From: DASUZB01 sp036377075
GTDB taxonomy: Bacteria; Actinomycetota; CALGFH01
Length of the DNA: 19,049 bases
Direction: 5' to 3'
Assembly: GCA_036377075.1 (NCBI GenBank)
Contig: DASUZB010000086.1
Span: 1-19,049, forward strand
Shown: positions 5,508 through 13,216 of the stretch, piece after piece
Position numbering within the stretch: position 1 is the first letter of the stretch
How the letters are laid out: every line of letters starts with the position of its first letter
Notes under the pieces: model-generated
What the model was told of the DNA's origin: nothing
Database searches by the model: none
Seen by the model: the letters and a program-made list of their open reading frames with translations, nothing else
Translations under genes and position numbers: made by a program

Positions 5508-6556
5508 GTCCGCACCTCCCCGGAGAGCCAGGACGCGGCCCGGCGCAGCGCGCCGAGCACGTCGTGCTCGAGGCGGGCCACGCGCTGCTCGCTGACCACG
5601 CCGCGGAGCCGGGCGGCGGCGAAGTCCTCGAACGCCTCCAGCGACGAGCGCGCCGGCGCGAAGCCGAGCTCCACCCTTGCCGCGGTGGTGTCCGCCACGC
5701 GGCCGAACTGCAGGAAGCTGACCTGCTCGGGGGAGACGTCGACGGTGCGGCGCAGCAGCTCGGTCGCGTACGGCACCAGCGGCTCGGGGAGCGGCAGCGG
5801 GGGCTTGCCCGCGATGCGGATCGCCTGGCTGAGCAGGACCACGCCGCCGCCGGCGACGTTGAAGGTGCCGCGCGTCGCCGGGCCGAGCACGGCCCGCAGC
5901 AGCGCCGCCTCCGCGTCCTGCTCGTGCAGGAATTGCAGCCGCGGGTCGAAGCCGAACACCACCGGGCAGACCGGCAGCGCGAAGTAGCGCGTGAGCGGGT
6001 TCTCCACCGTCGGCCCGACCTGGTTGGCCATGCGCAGCACCGTGACGGTCACGTCCGGCCGGCGCCGGTAGAACGAGCGGACGTAGTCCTCCACCTGCAT
6101 CGAGTCCCTGGCGAAGCCGTGGCGCGGCGTCCCCGGCTCCATCGACTCGGTCCACACCGCCGGGTCGCCCGGCGCCGACCCGTACACCGCCGTGGTCGAC
6201 TTGAGCACCAGCCGCCGCAGGTCGGGAGCGTGGTAGGCGCCGGCGAGGAGCTGCATCGTGCCGAGCACGTTGTGCTCCTTCATGGCGGACCGACCGCCCA
6301 TCGCCTCAGGCTCGGCGCCCACGCCGAGGTGCACCACGGTGTCGACCCCGGTCTCGCGCAGCACCCGCACCAGCGCCGGGCTGCCGAGGTTCACCTGGAG
6401 GACCTCGACCTTCTCGTCGAACAGCTCGAACGCGGGCGCGTCGTCGACCGCGACCACGCTGGCCACCGAGGGATCGTCGGCCAGCGCCGCCGCCACGCGC
6501 CGGCCGGTCGACCGGGCGGCGCCGGTGACCAGGATGCGGCGGGCCGCCTCGGCCAT
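5504..6556 (-). CDS. Atypical extended SDR (NAD-dependent epimerase/dehydratase family)
   Basis: A 350-residue Rossmann protein of the epimerase/dehydratase family. It opens R-I-L-V-T-G-A-A-R-S-T-G-R-R-V, where the usual TGxxGxxG has Arg in place of the middle Gly. V-V-H-L-G-V, a conserved N-V-L-G-T segment, S-T-T-A-V-Y-G and L-R-M-A-N-Q-V-G-P follow, as in extended SDRs. Where the active-site YxxxK should be the sequence reads G-F-A-R-D-S, so both Tyr and Lys are missing. Binding or scaffold work, or altered chemistry, is therefore more likely than a normal epimerase. The ATG at 6556 overlaps the stop of the SAM-hydrolase gene (ATGA) and its TGA overlaps the acyltransferase start. As I recall, an SDR-acyltransferase pair like this recurs in actinobacteria, which suggests a shared lipid role. 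Confidence 0.88.
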   Translation of the reverse strand: MAEAARRILVTGAARSTGRRVAAALADDPSVASVVAVDDAPAFELFDEKVEVLQVNLGSPALVRVLRETGVDTVVHLGVGAEPEAMGGRSAMKEHNVLGTMQLLAGAYHAPDLRRLVLKSTTAVYGSAPGDPAVWTESMEPGTPRHGFARDSMQVEDYVRSFYRRRPDVTVTVLRMANQVGPTVENPLTRYFALPVCPVVFGFDPRLQFLHEQDAEAALLRAVLGPATRGTFNVAGGGVVLLSQAIRIAGKPPLPLPEPLVPYATELLRRTVDVSPEQVSFLQFGRVADTTAARVELGFAPARSSLEAFEDFAAARLRGVVSEQRVARLEHDVLGALRRAASWLSGEVRT

Positions 6557-7371
6557 CAGTCCACCACCCGGCTGACCACCACCGGGTCGCCGGTCCGCGC
6601 CCGCAGGCGCTCGGCGGCCCTGCCCTGGTTGACGGCCACGGTCAAGAGGCGGAACGAGTCCTCGTGGAGGACCATGCGGCCGGCGGGGACCGAGGCGAAG
6701 GTCTCTGCGAAGGGCATGCGCCAGGTCTGCCCGCCGAGCCGGACCTGAACCCGGTCGCCGAGCAGCGCGCCCACGCTCTCCAGCTCGGCCCGGCTGACGT
6801 TCAGGGCGACGTTGCCGAAGTGGTCGACCAGCACCACCTCGCCGTGGATGTGGTCGTCGTCGACCCGGGAGCGCGGCGGCGTGAGCCGCTGGAGGCCCTC
6901 CGGGTCCAGTTCGGGGCCGAGCGCCGCCGGGTCGACCCCGGCGGCGAGGTGGGCGGCGGCCGGGGCGAACACGTCCCGCCCGTGGAACGTCTTGGAGACG
7001 TGCTGGAGCTGGTACTCCGGGTTGGCGATGGCGTGCACCCGCTTGGCGCCGCCGAGCTCGTCGGCGGCCCAGGCCAGCAGGCCGTTGTCCGGGCCGACCA
7101 GCAGGCTCGTGCCGGCCTCGACCACCACCGCGCCGCGCGGGGTGCCGACCGCCGGGTCGACCACGGCCAGGTGGACCGCCGGCGGCATGAACGGCACCGA
7201 CTGGGCGAGCACGATCGCCCCCTGGCGCACGTCCTGGGGGGCGACCGCGTGGCTCACGTCGATCACCCGCGCGTGCGGCGCGATCCCGGCCATCACTCCA
7301 CGGCAGACGCCGACGAAGTTGTCGTCCAGCCCGTAGTCCGACAGGAAGGTGATCCAGTCATGATTCGCCAC
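6556..7371 (-). CDS. S-adenosyl-L-methionine hydroxide adenosyltransferase (DUF62 / SAM hydrolase)
   Basis: A 271-residue member of the DUF62 family, related to fluorinase and chlorinase; ordinary members hydrolyse SAM to adenosine and methionine. The N-terminal I-T-F-L-S-D-Y-G-L-D-D-N-F-V-G is the family hallmark. D-V-R-Q-G-A (Asp and Arg of the catalytic set), V-V-D-P-A-V-G-T, V-G-P-D-N-G-L-L and F-H-G-R-D-V-F-A-P follow; V-D-H-F-G-N-V opens the C-terminal domain. The presence of the D..R and H motifs suggests hydroxide as nucleophile rather than halide, by family knowledge. A GTG at 7371 is preferred because the family starts right after it; the upstream frame to 7476 is low-complexity. 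It begins 10 bases after the P-loop gene ends. Confidence 0.92.
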   Translation of the reverse strand: MANHDWITFLSDYGLDDNFVGVCRGVMAGIAPHARVIDVSHAVAPQDVRQGAIVLAQSVPFMPPAVHLAVVDPAVGTPRGAVVVEAGTSLLVGPDNGLLAWAADELGGAKRVHAIANPEYQLQHVSKTFHGRDVFAPAAAHLAAGVDPAALGPELDPEGLQRLTPPRSRVDDDHIHGEVVLVDHFGNVALNVSRAELESVGALLGDRVQVRLGGQTWRMPFAETFASVPAGRMVLHEDSFRLLTVAVNQGRAAERLRARTGDPVVVSRVVD

Positions 7372-7381
7372 AGGTCCACGC

Positions 7382-8275
7382 TCATTCCGTGCCGAAGAGG
7401 TGGCGGAGGTCGACCCGGGTGGTGGAGGACCAGTCGGGGGTGATGCGGGTGGAGCCGAGCCGCAGTGCCCTGGCACCCTCCGAGACGGTCGAGATCATCC
7501 GCAGGCCGCGGTCCTCGGCCAGTTCCAGGTAGCCGATGCCGACGCAGGAGCCCTTGCCGTCCTCCATGCCCACCAGGAGCCCCGCCAGGCTGCGGAGGTC
7601 CGCGTCCGGCGGCAGGCTCGGCATGAACACCGCCGGCTTGACCCGCCAGCGGTGCAGCGGTCCGGAGAAGTAGGAGACGAAGCGCGCCCGCCGCGTCTCG
7701 GCGCGGTCGTAGGCCGAGGTCGGGTGGGCATCGGGATGGACCGGCCAGGCCTCCACCCGGGCGGGGGTGAAGCGCCTGGCGATCCCGAGCAGCGGGTCCA
7801 GCTCCTCGCCGCGCTGGAAGCCGATCACGTAGTCGGGCCTGGTCACCTCGAGCTTGTGGTACTTCAGGATCTGGCCGTAGACGCCGCTGATCAGGCTGGA
7901 GGTGTCGACCACCACCAGCTCGGCCCCGCCGGCCCTGGCCTCGTTCATCAGCTTCGCCGTCCCGGCCACCAGCGGCAGCAGGTGGAACTGGGCCGACACC
8001 CAGCCGACGAAGTAGAGCCCGTCCGCCCGGGCCAGCTCGTCGTCGCTCAGGTGCTTGGCCTCGAGCACGTGCTTCAGCCCGATGGTGGTCGGCGGCCCCA
8101 CCGTGGTGCGGCCGACGTCGGTGTCGAGGTAGGCGGCGGGGATGCCGCGCTCGACCGCGCCGGCGAGCAGTGCGCGAGCGAAGGTGGTCTTGCCGGAGTC
8201 CATCGAGCCGAGCAGGATCACCGTCCCCGGGTCGTCGAGGACCTGCTCGACCAGGCGGGCGTGCTTGTCGCTCAC
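7382..8275 (-). CDS. Clp1/Grc3-like P-loop polynucleotide kinase family protein
   Basis: A 297-residue P-loop ATPase resembling the Clp1/Grc3 group, whose eukaryotic and archaeal members phosphorylate RNA 5' ends. The Walker A is G-S-M-D-S-G-K-T-T (residues 23-31). After it comes Y-L-D-T-D-V-G-R-T-T-V-G-P-P-T-T, which matches the Clp1 'D-x-D-x-G' signature that follows the P-loop. L-V-V-V-D-T-S-S-L-I-S-G fits Walker B, and V-I-G-F-Q-R-G-E-E-L-D a later strand. The GTG start overlaps the upstream stop (GTGA). Neither the substrate nor RNA kinase activity can be shown from sequence; another phosphoryl acceptor is possible. It lies between the phosphatase-family gene and SAM hydrolase in a tightly packed operon. 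Confidence 0.85.
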   Translation of the reverse strand: MSDKHARLVEQVLDDPGTVILLGSMDSGKTTFARALLAGAVERGIPAAYLDTDVGRTTVGPPTTIGLKHVLEAKHLSDDELARADGLYFVGWVSAQFHLLPLVAGTAKLMNEARAGGAELVVVDTSSLISGVYGQILKYHKLEVTRPDYVIGFQRGEELDPLLGIARRFTPARVEAWPVHPDAHPTSAYDRAETRRARFVSYFSGPLHRWRVKPAVFMPSLPPDADLRSLAGLLVGMEDGKGSCVGIGYLELAEDRGLRMISTVSEGARALRLGSTRITPDWSSTTRVDLRHLFGTE

Positions 8276-9036
8276 AGTCGGGCCGTGAGGTGCTCGGCCA
8301 GCGGCTCGTAGTGCGCTGGCAGTACGTTGTCGTCCATGCCCACGACCACCTCGGCGCGGCCCTCGGCCTTGGCCATCGGCAGCGCGGGGTCGTTGATGTC
8401 GGCCACCGACACCACGTCGATGCCGCGCTCGGCCGCCGCCCCGGCGAAGCCGTGGTCCCCGACCACCAGGTCGACCTCGCCAGCCTGGTCGAGCACCAGC
8501 TCCATCGGGTGGGCGTCGTGGGTGTGGTACAGCTTGGAGGCCGAGGCGAGCGTGGCCACCTGCAGCACGTAGCGGATCATGCGCCGCTGGCCGCCGAGCA
8601 TGAAGGCGATCCCGTCGCCCGGCCGCGACACCTTGGCCCCGCCGTCGCGCATGGCCGCCGCCACGATCTGGTACATCCCCAGCGGTCCGGTCGGGTGGCC
8701 GGTGGCGAACAGCACGTGCTCGCCGTCCCGCGCCGCCCTGGTGAGCCGCTCGGCCGCCACGTCGAGCTCGTCGAGCACCAGCTCCGGCTCGATGAAGGTC
8801 GGCCCACCCGCCGGCTCCCCCGGCGTGTGGGTCCAGCCGAACTGCCTGGTCACCTCGGCCAGCACGTCGTCGCGGCTGTAGCGGCTCATCCCCGACAGCC
8901 CGAAGCAGTGCTCCGGGTCGCCGGCGGCCACCAGCTCCGCCTTGCGCAGCACGTCCCCCACCGGCGTCCGCACCGACCCGGCGATACGACTCGCAACCAG
9001 GTGCTCGCGCAGATGCTCCCGAGGGATCGCGGGCAT
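8272..9036 (-). CDS. Actinobacterial 'phosphatase'-annotated family protein beside AcuC
   Basis: A 254-residue soluble protein. I recall close relatives in Streptomyces annotated only as 'phosphatase' and placed beside acuC. Conserved-looking motifs are L-F-A-T-G-H-P-T-G, L-Y-H-T-H-D-A-H-P-M-E, V-G-D-H-G-F-A-G, A-D-I-N-D-P-A-L-P and M-D-D-N-V. These His/Asp clusters suggest metal binding, but I see no classical phosphatase signature, so the activity is unproven. The ATG at 9036 is chosen because GGAG lies five bases before the TTGGC spacer ends; an ATG 12 codons upstream (9072) has no such site. The protein is first in a five-gene overlapping unit running to the acyltransferase. Confidence 0.75.
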   Translation of the reverse strand: MPAIPREHLREHLVASRIAGSVRTPVGDVLRKAELVAAGDPEHCFGLSGMSRYSRDDVLAEVTRQFGWTHTPGEPAGGPTFIEPELVLDELDVAAERLTRAARDGEHVLFATGHPTGPLGMYQIVAAAMRDGGAKVSRPGDGIAFMLGGQRRMIRYVLQVATLASASKLYHTHDAHPMELVLDQAGEVDLVVGDHGFAGAAAERGIDVVSVADINDPALPMAKAEGRAEVVVGMDDNVLPAHYEPLAEHLTARL

Positions 9037-9094
9037 GCCAACTCCATCATCGGACGTTTGGGGCACCCTCATGGTAGCGGAGAGGTCGTGTTCC

Positions 9095-9112
9095 CCGACC
9101 GGTGCCGGTCGG
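9095..9112. promoter_or_regulatory. Perfect 18-base palindrome between acuC and the phosphatase-family gene
   Basis: CCGACCGG-TG-CCGGTCGG has two perfect 8-base arms around a TG centre. It lies 16 bases beyond the acuC stop and upstream of the next gene on the same strand. It could be an operator or an intrinsic hairpin that partly ends acuC transcripts; there is no U-tract, so a standard terminator is less likely. Confidence 0.4.
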
Positions 9113-9128
9113 CGGCCGCCCAGCCCGC

Positions 9129-10280
9129 TCAGACCCGCAGGCCGTGCAGGGGGAACAGGTTGTTGCGCAGGGTGTCGAGCGCGACGGCGACCTGGCCCTC
9201 CACGCGGCCGCGGTGGTCGGAGGAGAGGGCGACGACGTCGTCGGCCATCTCCGGGGGGACGTCGGCGCCGAGGCTGGAGACCTCCTCGCGGTAGGCCTCG
9301 GGGAGGTGGTCGGGGAGGTCGGCGCCGACCATCTCGGCGAGGTAGCCGCACCAGGCGCGGGGGACGACCGCGGCCCACTGGTAGCCGCCGCCGCCGGTGG
9401 CCAGCCAGCGGCCCTGGGTGACGGTGTGGGCGAGGTCGTGGAGGCGGCTGGCGAGCTGGCGGTAGGCGCCGGTGGTGAGGGCCAGGTGGGCCAGCGGGTC
9501 GGTGTAGTGGGTGTCGCAGCCGAGCTGGCTGACCAGGATCTCGGGCTCGAAGGCGCGCACCAGCGCGGGCACCAGCGCGTCGAAGGCCGCCAGGTAGAGG
9601 TCGTCGGTGGTGTAGGGCGGCAGGGGCAGGTTGGCGATCGACCCCTTGGCGTCGCCCTCGCCGATCTCGTCGGGGAAGCCGGTCCCGGGGAACAGGTAGC
9701 GGCCGGACTCGTGCAGCGAGATGGTGAGCACGCGCGGGTCGTCGGCGAAGATCGCCTCGACCCCGTCGCCGTGGTGGACGTCGACGTCGACGTAGGCGAC
9801 CTTGCGGACGCCCTGCTCGAGCAGCCAGGCGATGGCGACGGCCGGGTCGTTGTAGACGCAGAAGCCGGAGGCGCGGTCGGGCATGGCGTGGTGCAGGCCG
9901 CCCGCCGGCGAGAACGCGTGCTGGGATCGAGCCTCGAGGACCGCGGCGGCGGCGGCGAGGGTGGCGCCGCAGACCCTGGCCGAGGCGTCGTGGATGCCGC
10001 GGAACGACGGCGTGTCGCCGGGCCCGAGCCCGTAGCTGGGCGCGGCGTGCCCGTCCTGGCCGCACGCCTTGACCACGGCGAGGTACTCGAGGCTGTGGAC
10101 CCGGGCGAGGTCGGCGCCTGACGGCGCCGCGGGCGCGACCAGCTTGGCCCGGTCGAGCAGGCCGGTCGCCCGCGCCAGCGAGATCGTCAGGCGCACCCGC
10201 TCCGGACGCAGGGGGTGCTCGGGGCCGAAGTCGTAGGCGGCCAGCTCCTCGTCCCAGGCGACGGTCACCGGACCGGACAC
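9129..10280 (-). CDS. acuC: AcuC-like histone deacetylase family protein (acetoin utilization protein)
   Basis: A 383-residue class I histone-deacetylase-fold hydrolase; AcuC of Bacillus removes acetyl groups from acetyl-CoA synthetase and so controls acetate use. All the active-site motifs are visible: H-P-L-R-P-E-R at the N-terminus, G-G-L-H-H-A-M (the His pair), G-F-C-V-Y-N-D, the metal-binding D-V-D-V-H-H-G-D-G, L-H-E-S-G-R-Y-L-F-P-G-T-G, G-C-D-T-H and T-G-G-G-G-Y. Length fits the family. The GTG at 10280 follows GGAGG by five bases. In Streptomyces acuC is adjacent to the same phosphatase-annotated family, supporting the call. No acetyl-CoA synthetase gene is in the window, so the target protein is not identified. 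Confidence 0.93.
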   Translation of the reverse strand: MSGPVTVAWDEELAAYDFGPEHPLRPERVRLTISLARATGLLDRAKLVAPAAPSGADLARVHSLEYLAVVKACGQDGHAAPSYGLGPGDTPSFRGIHDASARVCGATLAAAAAVLEARSQHAFSPAGGLHHAMPDRASGFCVYNDPAVAIAWLLEQGVRKVAYVDVDVHHGDGVEAIFADDPRVLTISLHESGRYLFPGTGFPDEIGEGDAKGSIANLPLPPYTTDDLYLAAFDALVPALVRAFEPEILVSQLGCDTHYTDPLAHLALTTGAYRQLASRLHDLAHTVTQGRWLATGGGGYQWAAVVPRAWCGYLAEMVGADLPDHLPEAYREEVSSLGADVPPEMADDVVALSSDHRGRVEGQVAVALDTLRNNLFPLHGLRV

Positions 10281-10346
10281 GAACCCCTCCCGGACGTCGT
10301 CGTGGCGCTGTGGCCACCCAGGCTACGCCCTACGCGGGAGGCGCCG

Positions 10347-11108
10347 TCAGAACGCGACGTTCAGCGGGGTGTTGTGGCAGGTGCCGCCGACCAGGACGTT
10401 GACGATCCGCTTGGTGGCCCGGTGGCCGCTGGTCGGGCTGGTGACCGTGATGCGCACGTCGTAGCGCTGGTTCCGCGCCAGCTTGTAGATGCTGTAGAAG
10501 CCGTTGTCGGCGCCGCTGCCGATGGCGAAGCCGAGGATCTTGTTGCGCGGGTCGGTGTCCGGGTACATCGACCAGGCGATCGCCCGGTCGGCCTTGATGC
10601 GCTGCCCGTGGAGGGTGACGTAGCCGTGCACGCCACCGGTGAGGCCGCCGGTGCGGCCGCAGACGACCGGCAGGCGCAGGTTCACCCCGGAGCCGATCGC
10701 GACCTTGCGGCGCATCGAGCCGCCAAAGTAGGTGGTGTCGGTGGTGCCGCTGGGGTTCTTCGGGTAGGTCTCGATCCACGCCGTGGCGGCGTTGGCGGGC
10801 AGGCCGACCCGCCAGGCGACCTGGCCGGAGCTCCCGCCAGACGGCGGCAGGGTGCGGTTCAGGTGCAGGTAGGTCGTGTAGCCGGAGCCGCCGGGGCAGC
10901 CGTCGAGCTTGATGTGGCGGCCGTAGCGGTCGAGCACGTCGAGCCCGATGAAGACGTTGACCACCGAGCCGTCCGAGCCGCGCACGCTGCCGGAGATCGA
11001 CCGGTGGTTGCTGGCCGCGCAGGCGGCGTCGGCGCGGGACGACGGCACGGCGGCGGCCAGCGCGCCGGCAAGCAGGGCGGGAACCAGCAGGGACGCAAGA
11101 CGGCGCAC
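10347..11108 (-). CDS. Secreted protein of unknown function with four cysteines
   Basis: A 253-residue exported protein. Residues 1-31 form a Sec signal peptide: R-R at the start, the hydrophobic core L-L-V-P-A-L-L-A-G-A-L-A-A-A, then cleavage after A-D-A just before a Cys. The mature part has I-S-G-S-V-R-G-S-D-G-S-V-V-N-V-F-I-G, which looks like the first strands of a carboxypeptidase-regulatory/transthyretin-like beta sandwich, but the match is only suggestive. Four Cys lie in the mature chain (ACA, DGCPGG, VVCGR, GTCHN), allowing two disulfides. It is rich in Thr, Ser, Tyr and Gly, as extracellular proteins often are. The GTG at 11108 follows GGAGG by nine bases; the longer open frame to 11975 is shadow of the ABC gene. 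It probably forms its own unit. Confidence 0.75.
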   Translation of the reverse strand: MRRLASLLVPALLAGALAAAVPSSRADAACAASNHRSISGSVRGSDGSVVNVFIGLDVLDRYGRHIKLDGCPGGSGYTTYLHLNRTLPPSGGSSGQVAWRVGLPANAATAWIETYPKNPSGTTDTTYFGGSMRRKVAIGSGVNLRLPVVCGRTGGLTGGVHGYVTLHGQRIKADRAIAWSMYPDTDPRNKILGFAIGSGADNGFYSIYKLARNQRYDVRITVTSPTSGHRATKRIVNVLVGGTCHNTPLNVAF

Positions 11109-11300
11109 GCGATCGGTCCTCCATGGCGGAAGGGCTGCGACGGCTGCTGGACACTCATCGGACGGGACGGTCGGCAGCTTAGCGACTGTCGGGAACTTCG
11201 ACCGACCAGCAGTGCTCGAGGCATCCCATTTCGGCAACTCGATACCGATTCGAGACGCCTCGACTCGTCCCGCTCGACCAGTTCCTGGGAGACTGGAAAG
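11109..11300. other. Divergent intergenic region between secreted protein and ABC operon
   Basis: This 192-base spacer should hold promoters for both directions. CTCGA (11238-11242) and TCGAG (11250-11254) form a short inverted repeat around ATACCGA-type sequence. I find no -10/-35 pair that I would defend, only a TAAGCT (11181-11176) on the minus strand without a good -35. No gene is visible. Confidence 0.35.
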
Positions 11301-12323
11301 GTGACGGCCGTTCGACCGCCACCCGTCCCGGAAGCCGGAGGTTCCTCGCAGGTGCCTGTCGCGGAGGCTGAGCGCCTCAGCAAGCGCTACGGCTCGGTGC
11401 TGGCCCTGCGAGGTGTCGACGTGACCGTCCAGTCCGGCTGCACCGGGCTGGTCGGCTCCAACGGGGCCGGCAAGTCCACCCTCATCAAGCTGCTGCTCGG
11501 CCTGCTGAAGCCGGACGTCGGCCAGGCTCGGGTGCTCGGCCACGACGTTGCCGTCGACCCGCTCGCCGTGCGGCAGGCGGTCGGCTACCTGCCCGAGGGC
11601 CAGTGCCTGCCCGCCGACGTGACCGCGGCCGACTTCGTGGCGTTCATGGCCCAGCTCGGCGGCCTGCCGCCAAGGCAGGCCCGCGAGCGGGCCAGTGAGA
11701 TCTGCTACCAGGTCGGACTGGAAGAGGAGCGGTACCGGGCCATCGGCGGCTTCTCCACCGGCATGCAGCAGCGGGTGAAGCTGGCCGCGGCGCTGGTCCA
11801 CGACCCGCAGCTGCTGCTGCTCGACGAGCCCACCGACGGCATGGACCCGCAGGGCCGCGAGGACATGCTCGACCTGATCAAGCGGATCCGCGCCGAGCTG
11901 GGCGTCGACGTGCTCGTCTCCACCCACCTGCTCGGCGACGTCGAGCGGGTCTGCGACCACGTCACCATGGTCCACGCCGGCAGGGTGCTGCTGCAGGCCT
12001 CGATCGTCGAGGCCGCGGGCACCGCCTCACCTGGCTTCGGGGTCCAGCTCGGCGACAACGGCGGCGAGGTGCAGGCCGCCCTGGCCGCCGCCGGCCTCGA
12101 GGTCAAGCCGGCCGGGGAGGAGCTGCAGGTCCACGGCCGCGACGGCGCCGCCGACCTGGTCAGGGACGTCGCCGCGGAGCGAGGCTGGGCGCTGCGCCGG
12201 CTGGTGCCCCGCGCCCCCAGCCTCGAGGAGACCTTCCTGCGCCTGCAGGCCGCGGCCGCCGCCGAGGAAGAGGCTCCGGTGCCAGAGGGGCCGAAGCCCG
12301 AGCCCGCGTGGAGGGCGTCGTGA
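11301..12323 (+). CDS. ABC transporter ATP-binding protein (ABC-2 type exporter), first of pair
   Basis: A 340-residue ATPase that should energise the permease next to it. Motifs in order: A-box strand L-S-K-R-Y-G, Walker A G-S-N-G-A-G-K-S-T (52-60), Q-loop region G-Y-L-P-E-G-Q, signature F-S-T-G-M-Q-Q-R (a variant of LSGGQ), Walker B L-L-L-L-D-E-P-T-D-G-M-D-P, and switch His in S-T-H-L-L. A C-terminal region of about 90 residues follows, as in CcmA/NatA-like exporters, ending in a Glu/Ala/Pro-rich tail. A GTG at 11301 with GGAGA upstream is used; a GTG at 11352 with GGAGG ten bases upstream is nearly as good and would remove 17 non-conserved residues. The TGA overlaps the permease start. Confidence 0.92.
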   Translation: MTAVRPPPVPEAGGSSQVPVAEAERLSKRYGSVLALRGVDVTVQSGCTGLVGSNGAGKSTLIKLLLGLLKPDVGQARVLGHDVAVDPLAVRQAVGYLPEGQCLPADVTAADFVAFMAQLGGLPPRQARERASEICYQVGLEEERYRAIGGFSTGMQQRVKLAAALVHDPQLLLLDEPTDGMDPQGREDMLDLIKRIRAELGVDVLVSTHLLGDVERVCDHVTMVHAGRVLLQASIVEAAGTASPGFGVQLGDNGGEVQAALAAAGLEVKPAGEELQVHGRDGAADLVRDVAAERGWALRRLVPRAPSLEETFLRLQAAAAAEEEAPVPEGPKPEPAWRAS

Positions 12324-13216
12324 GCGAGCTGCCCGCCGCCGGCGCGATCTACGACCGGGGCTACCGCCACTACGACGGCCCCCGCGAGGGCCGCTCGCGC
12401 CGGATCAAGGCGATCGTCGTGGCGGGCGTGCGCCGCGTGCTCGGGCTGAAGCGCAACTGGAAGACCAAGGTGGTGCCGTTCGCCCTGATCGTCGCGGCGT
12501 TCGGCCCGGTGCTGGCGTTCATCGGCATCCGCCTGCTGGTCGGCGAGGCGGCCGGCCAGTTCCTCGGCTACCCCGACTACTTCGGGCTCGTCGCGGTCGT
12601 GCTGCTGCTTTTCGCGGCCACGGCAGCGCCCGAGCTGCTGTGCCCCGACCGTCGCCAGCACGTGCTCGCCCTGGTGTTCACCAGGCCGGTGACCCGGGTC
12701 GACTACCTGGCCGCCAAGCTGGCAGCCCTGCTCCTGGTCATCGGACTGGTCGCCCTGCTGCCGCTGGTGATCCTGTACGCCGGCAACGCGCTCACCGCGC
12801 CGAGCGCCGCGACCTACCTCCGCCACCACCTCGGCGACCTTGGCCGCATCCTGTTCGCCGGCGGCGTGCTGACCGTCTTCTACGCGGTCGTCTCGCTGGC
12901 GGTGGCGAGCCTCGCCGAACGCCGCAGCCTGGCCACGGCCGGCCTGCTCGGTACCTTCCTGGCATCCAGCGCCCTGGCCAACGCGATGTTCTTCAGCTCC
13001 CCGCCCACCACGCCAGGACGCCGCTGGCTCACCTTCGTCTCCCTCGGCGGCCTGCCCACGCGCTTCGTGGACTGGGTCTTCGGCGAGCCGTTCCCCGCCG
13101 GCTCCCTGGCCGGCCAGGCCGGCTTCACCGGCCCCGCCTACCTGATCGCCCTCGCCGTCCTCACCCTGCTCGCGGGGGCCTTGCTCGCCTGGCGCATCGC
13201 CAGGCTGCAGCCATGA
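12320..13216 (+). CDS. ABC-2 type transporter permease, first of pair
   Basis: A 298-residue integral membrane protein with about six helices and a soluble N-terminus (A-I-Y-D-R-G-Y-R-H-Y-D-G-P-R-E-G) of the kind found in ABC-2 permeases partnered with NatA/CcmA-like ATPases. The L-C-P-D-R-R-Q-H-V-L-A-L-V-F-T-R-P-V-T-R loop between helices matches the conserved 'D-R-...-L-....-R-P-..R' element that couples to the ATPase. A GTG at 12320 is chosen: it forms a GTGA overlap with the upstream stop and GGAGG sits five bases before it. An alternative GTG at 12308 adds four residues. Substrate is unknown. Confidence 0.88.
   Translation: MSELPAAGAIYDRGYRHYDGPREGRSRRIKAIVVAGVRRVLGLKRNWKTKVVPFALIVAAFGPVLAFIGIRLLVGEAAGQFLGYPDYFGLVAVVLLLFAATAAPELLCPDRRQHVLALVFTRPVTRVDYLAAKLAALLLVIGLVALLPLVILYAGNALTAPSAATYLRHHLGDLGRILFAGGVLTVFYAVVSLAVASLAERRSLATAGLLGTFLASSALANAMFFSSPPTTPGRRWLTFVSLGGLPTRFVDWVFGEPFPAGSLAGQAGFTGPAYLIALAVLTLLAGALLAWRIARLQP

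Noticed and set aside
5508..6155. N-terminal extension of the acyltransferase frame
   Set aside because: It is the shadow of the SDR gene; the GTG at 5507 overlaps the SDR stop and begins the recognisable protein.
9037..10317. Apparent 681-residue fusion frame upstream of the phosphatase-family gene
   Set aside because: The extra part is Arg/Pro/Gly-rich shadow of acuC in another frame; no family signal before 9036.
10215..11300. N-terminal extension of the first ABC ATPase frame
   Set aside because: It lies opposite acuC and the secreted-protein gene and has no ABC or other family signal.
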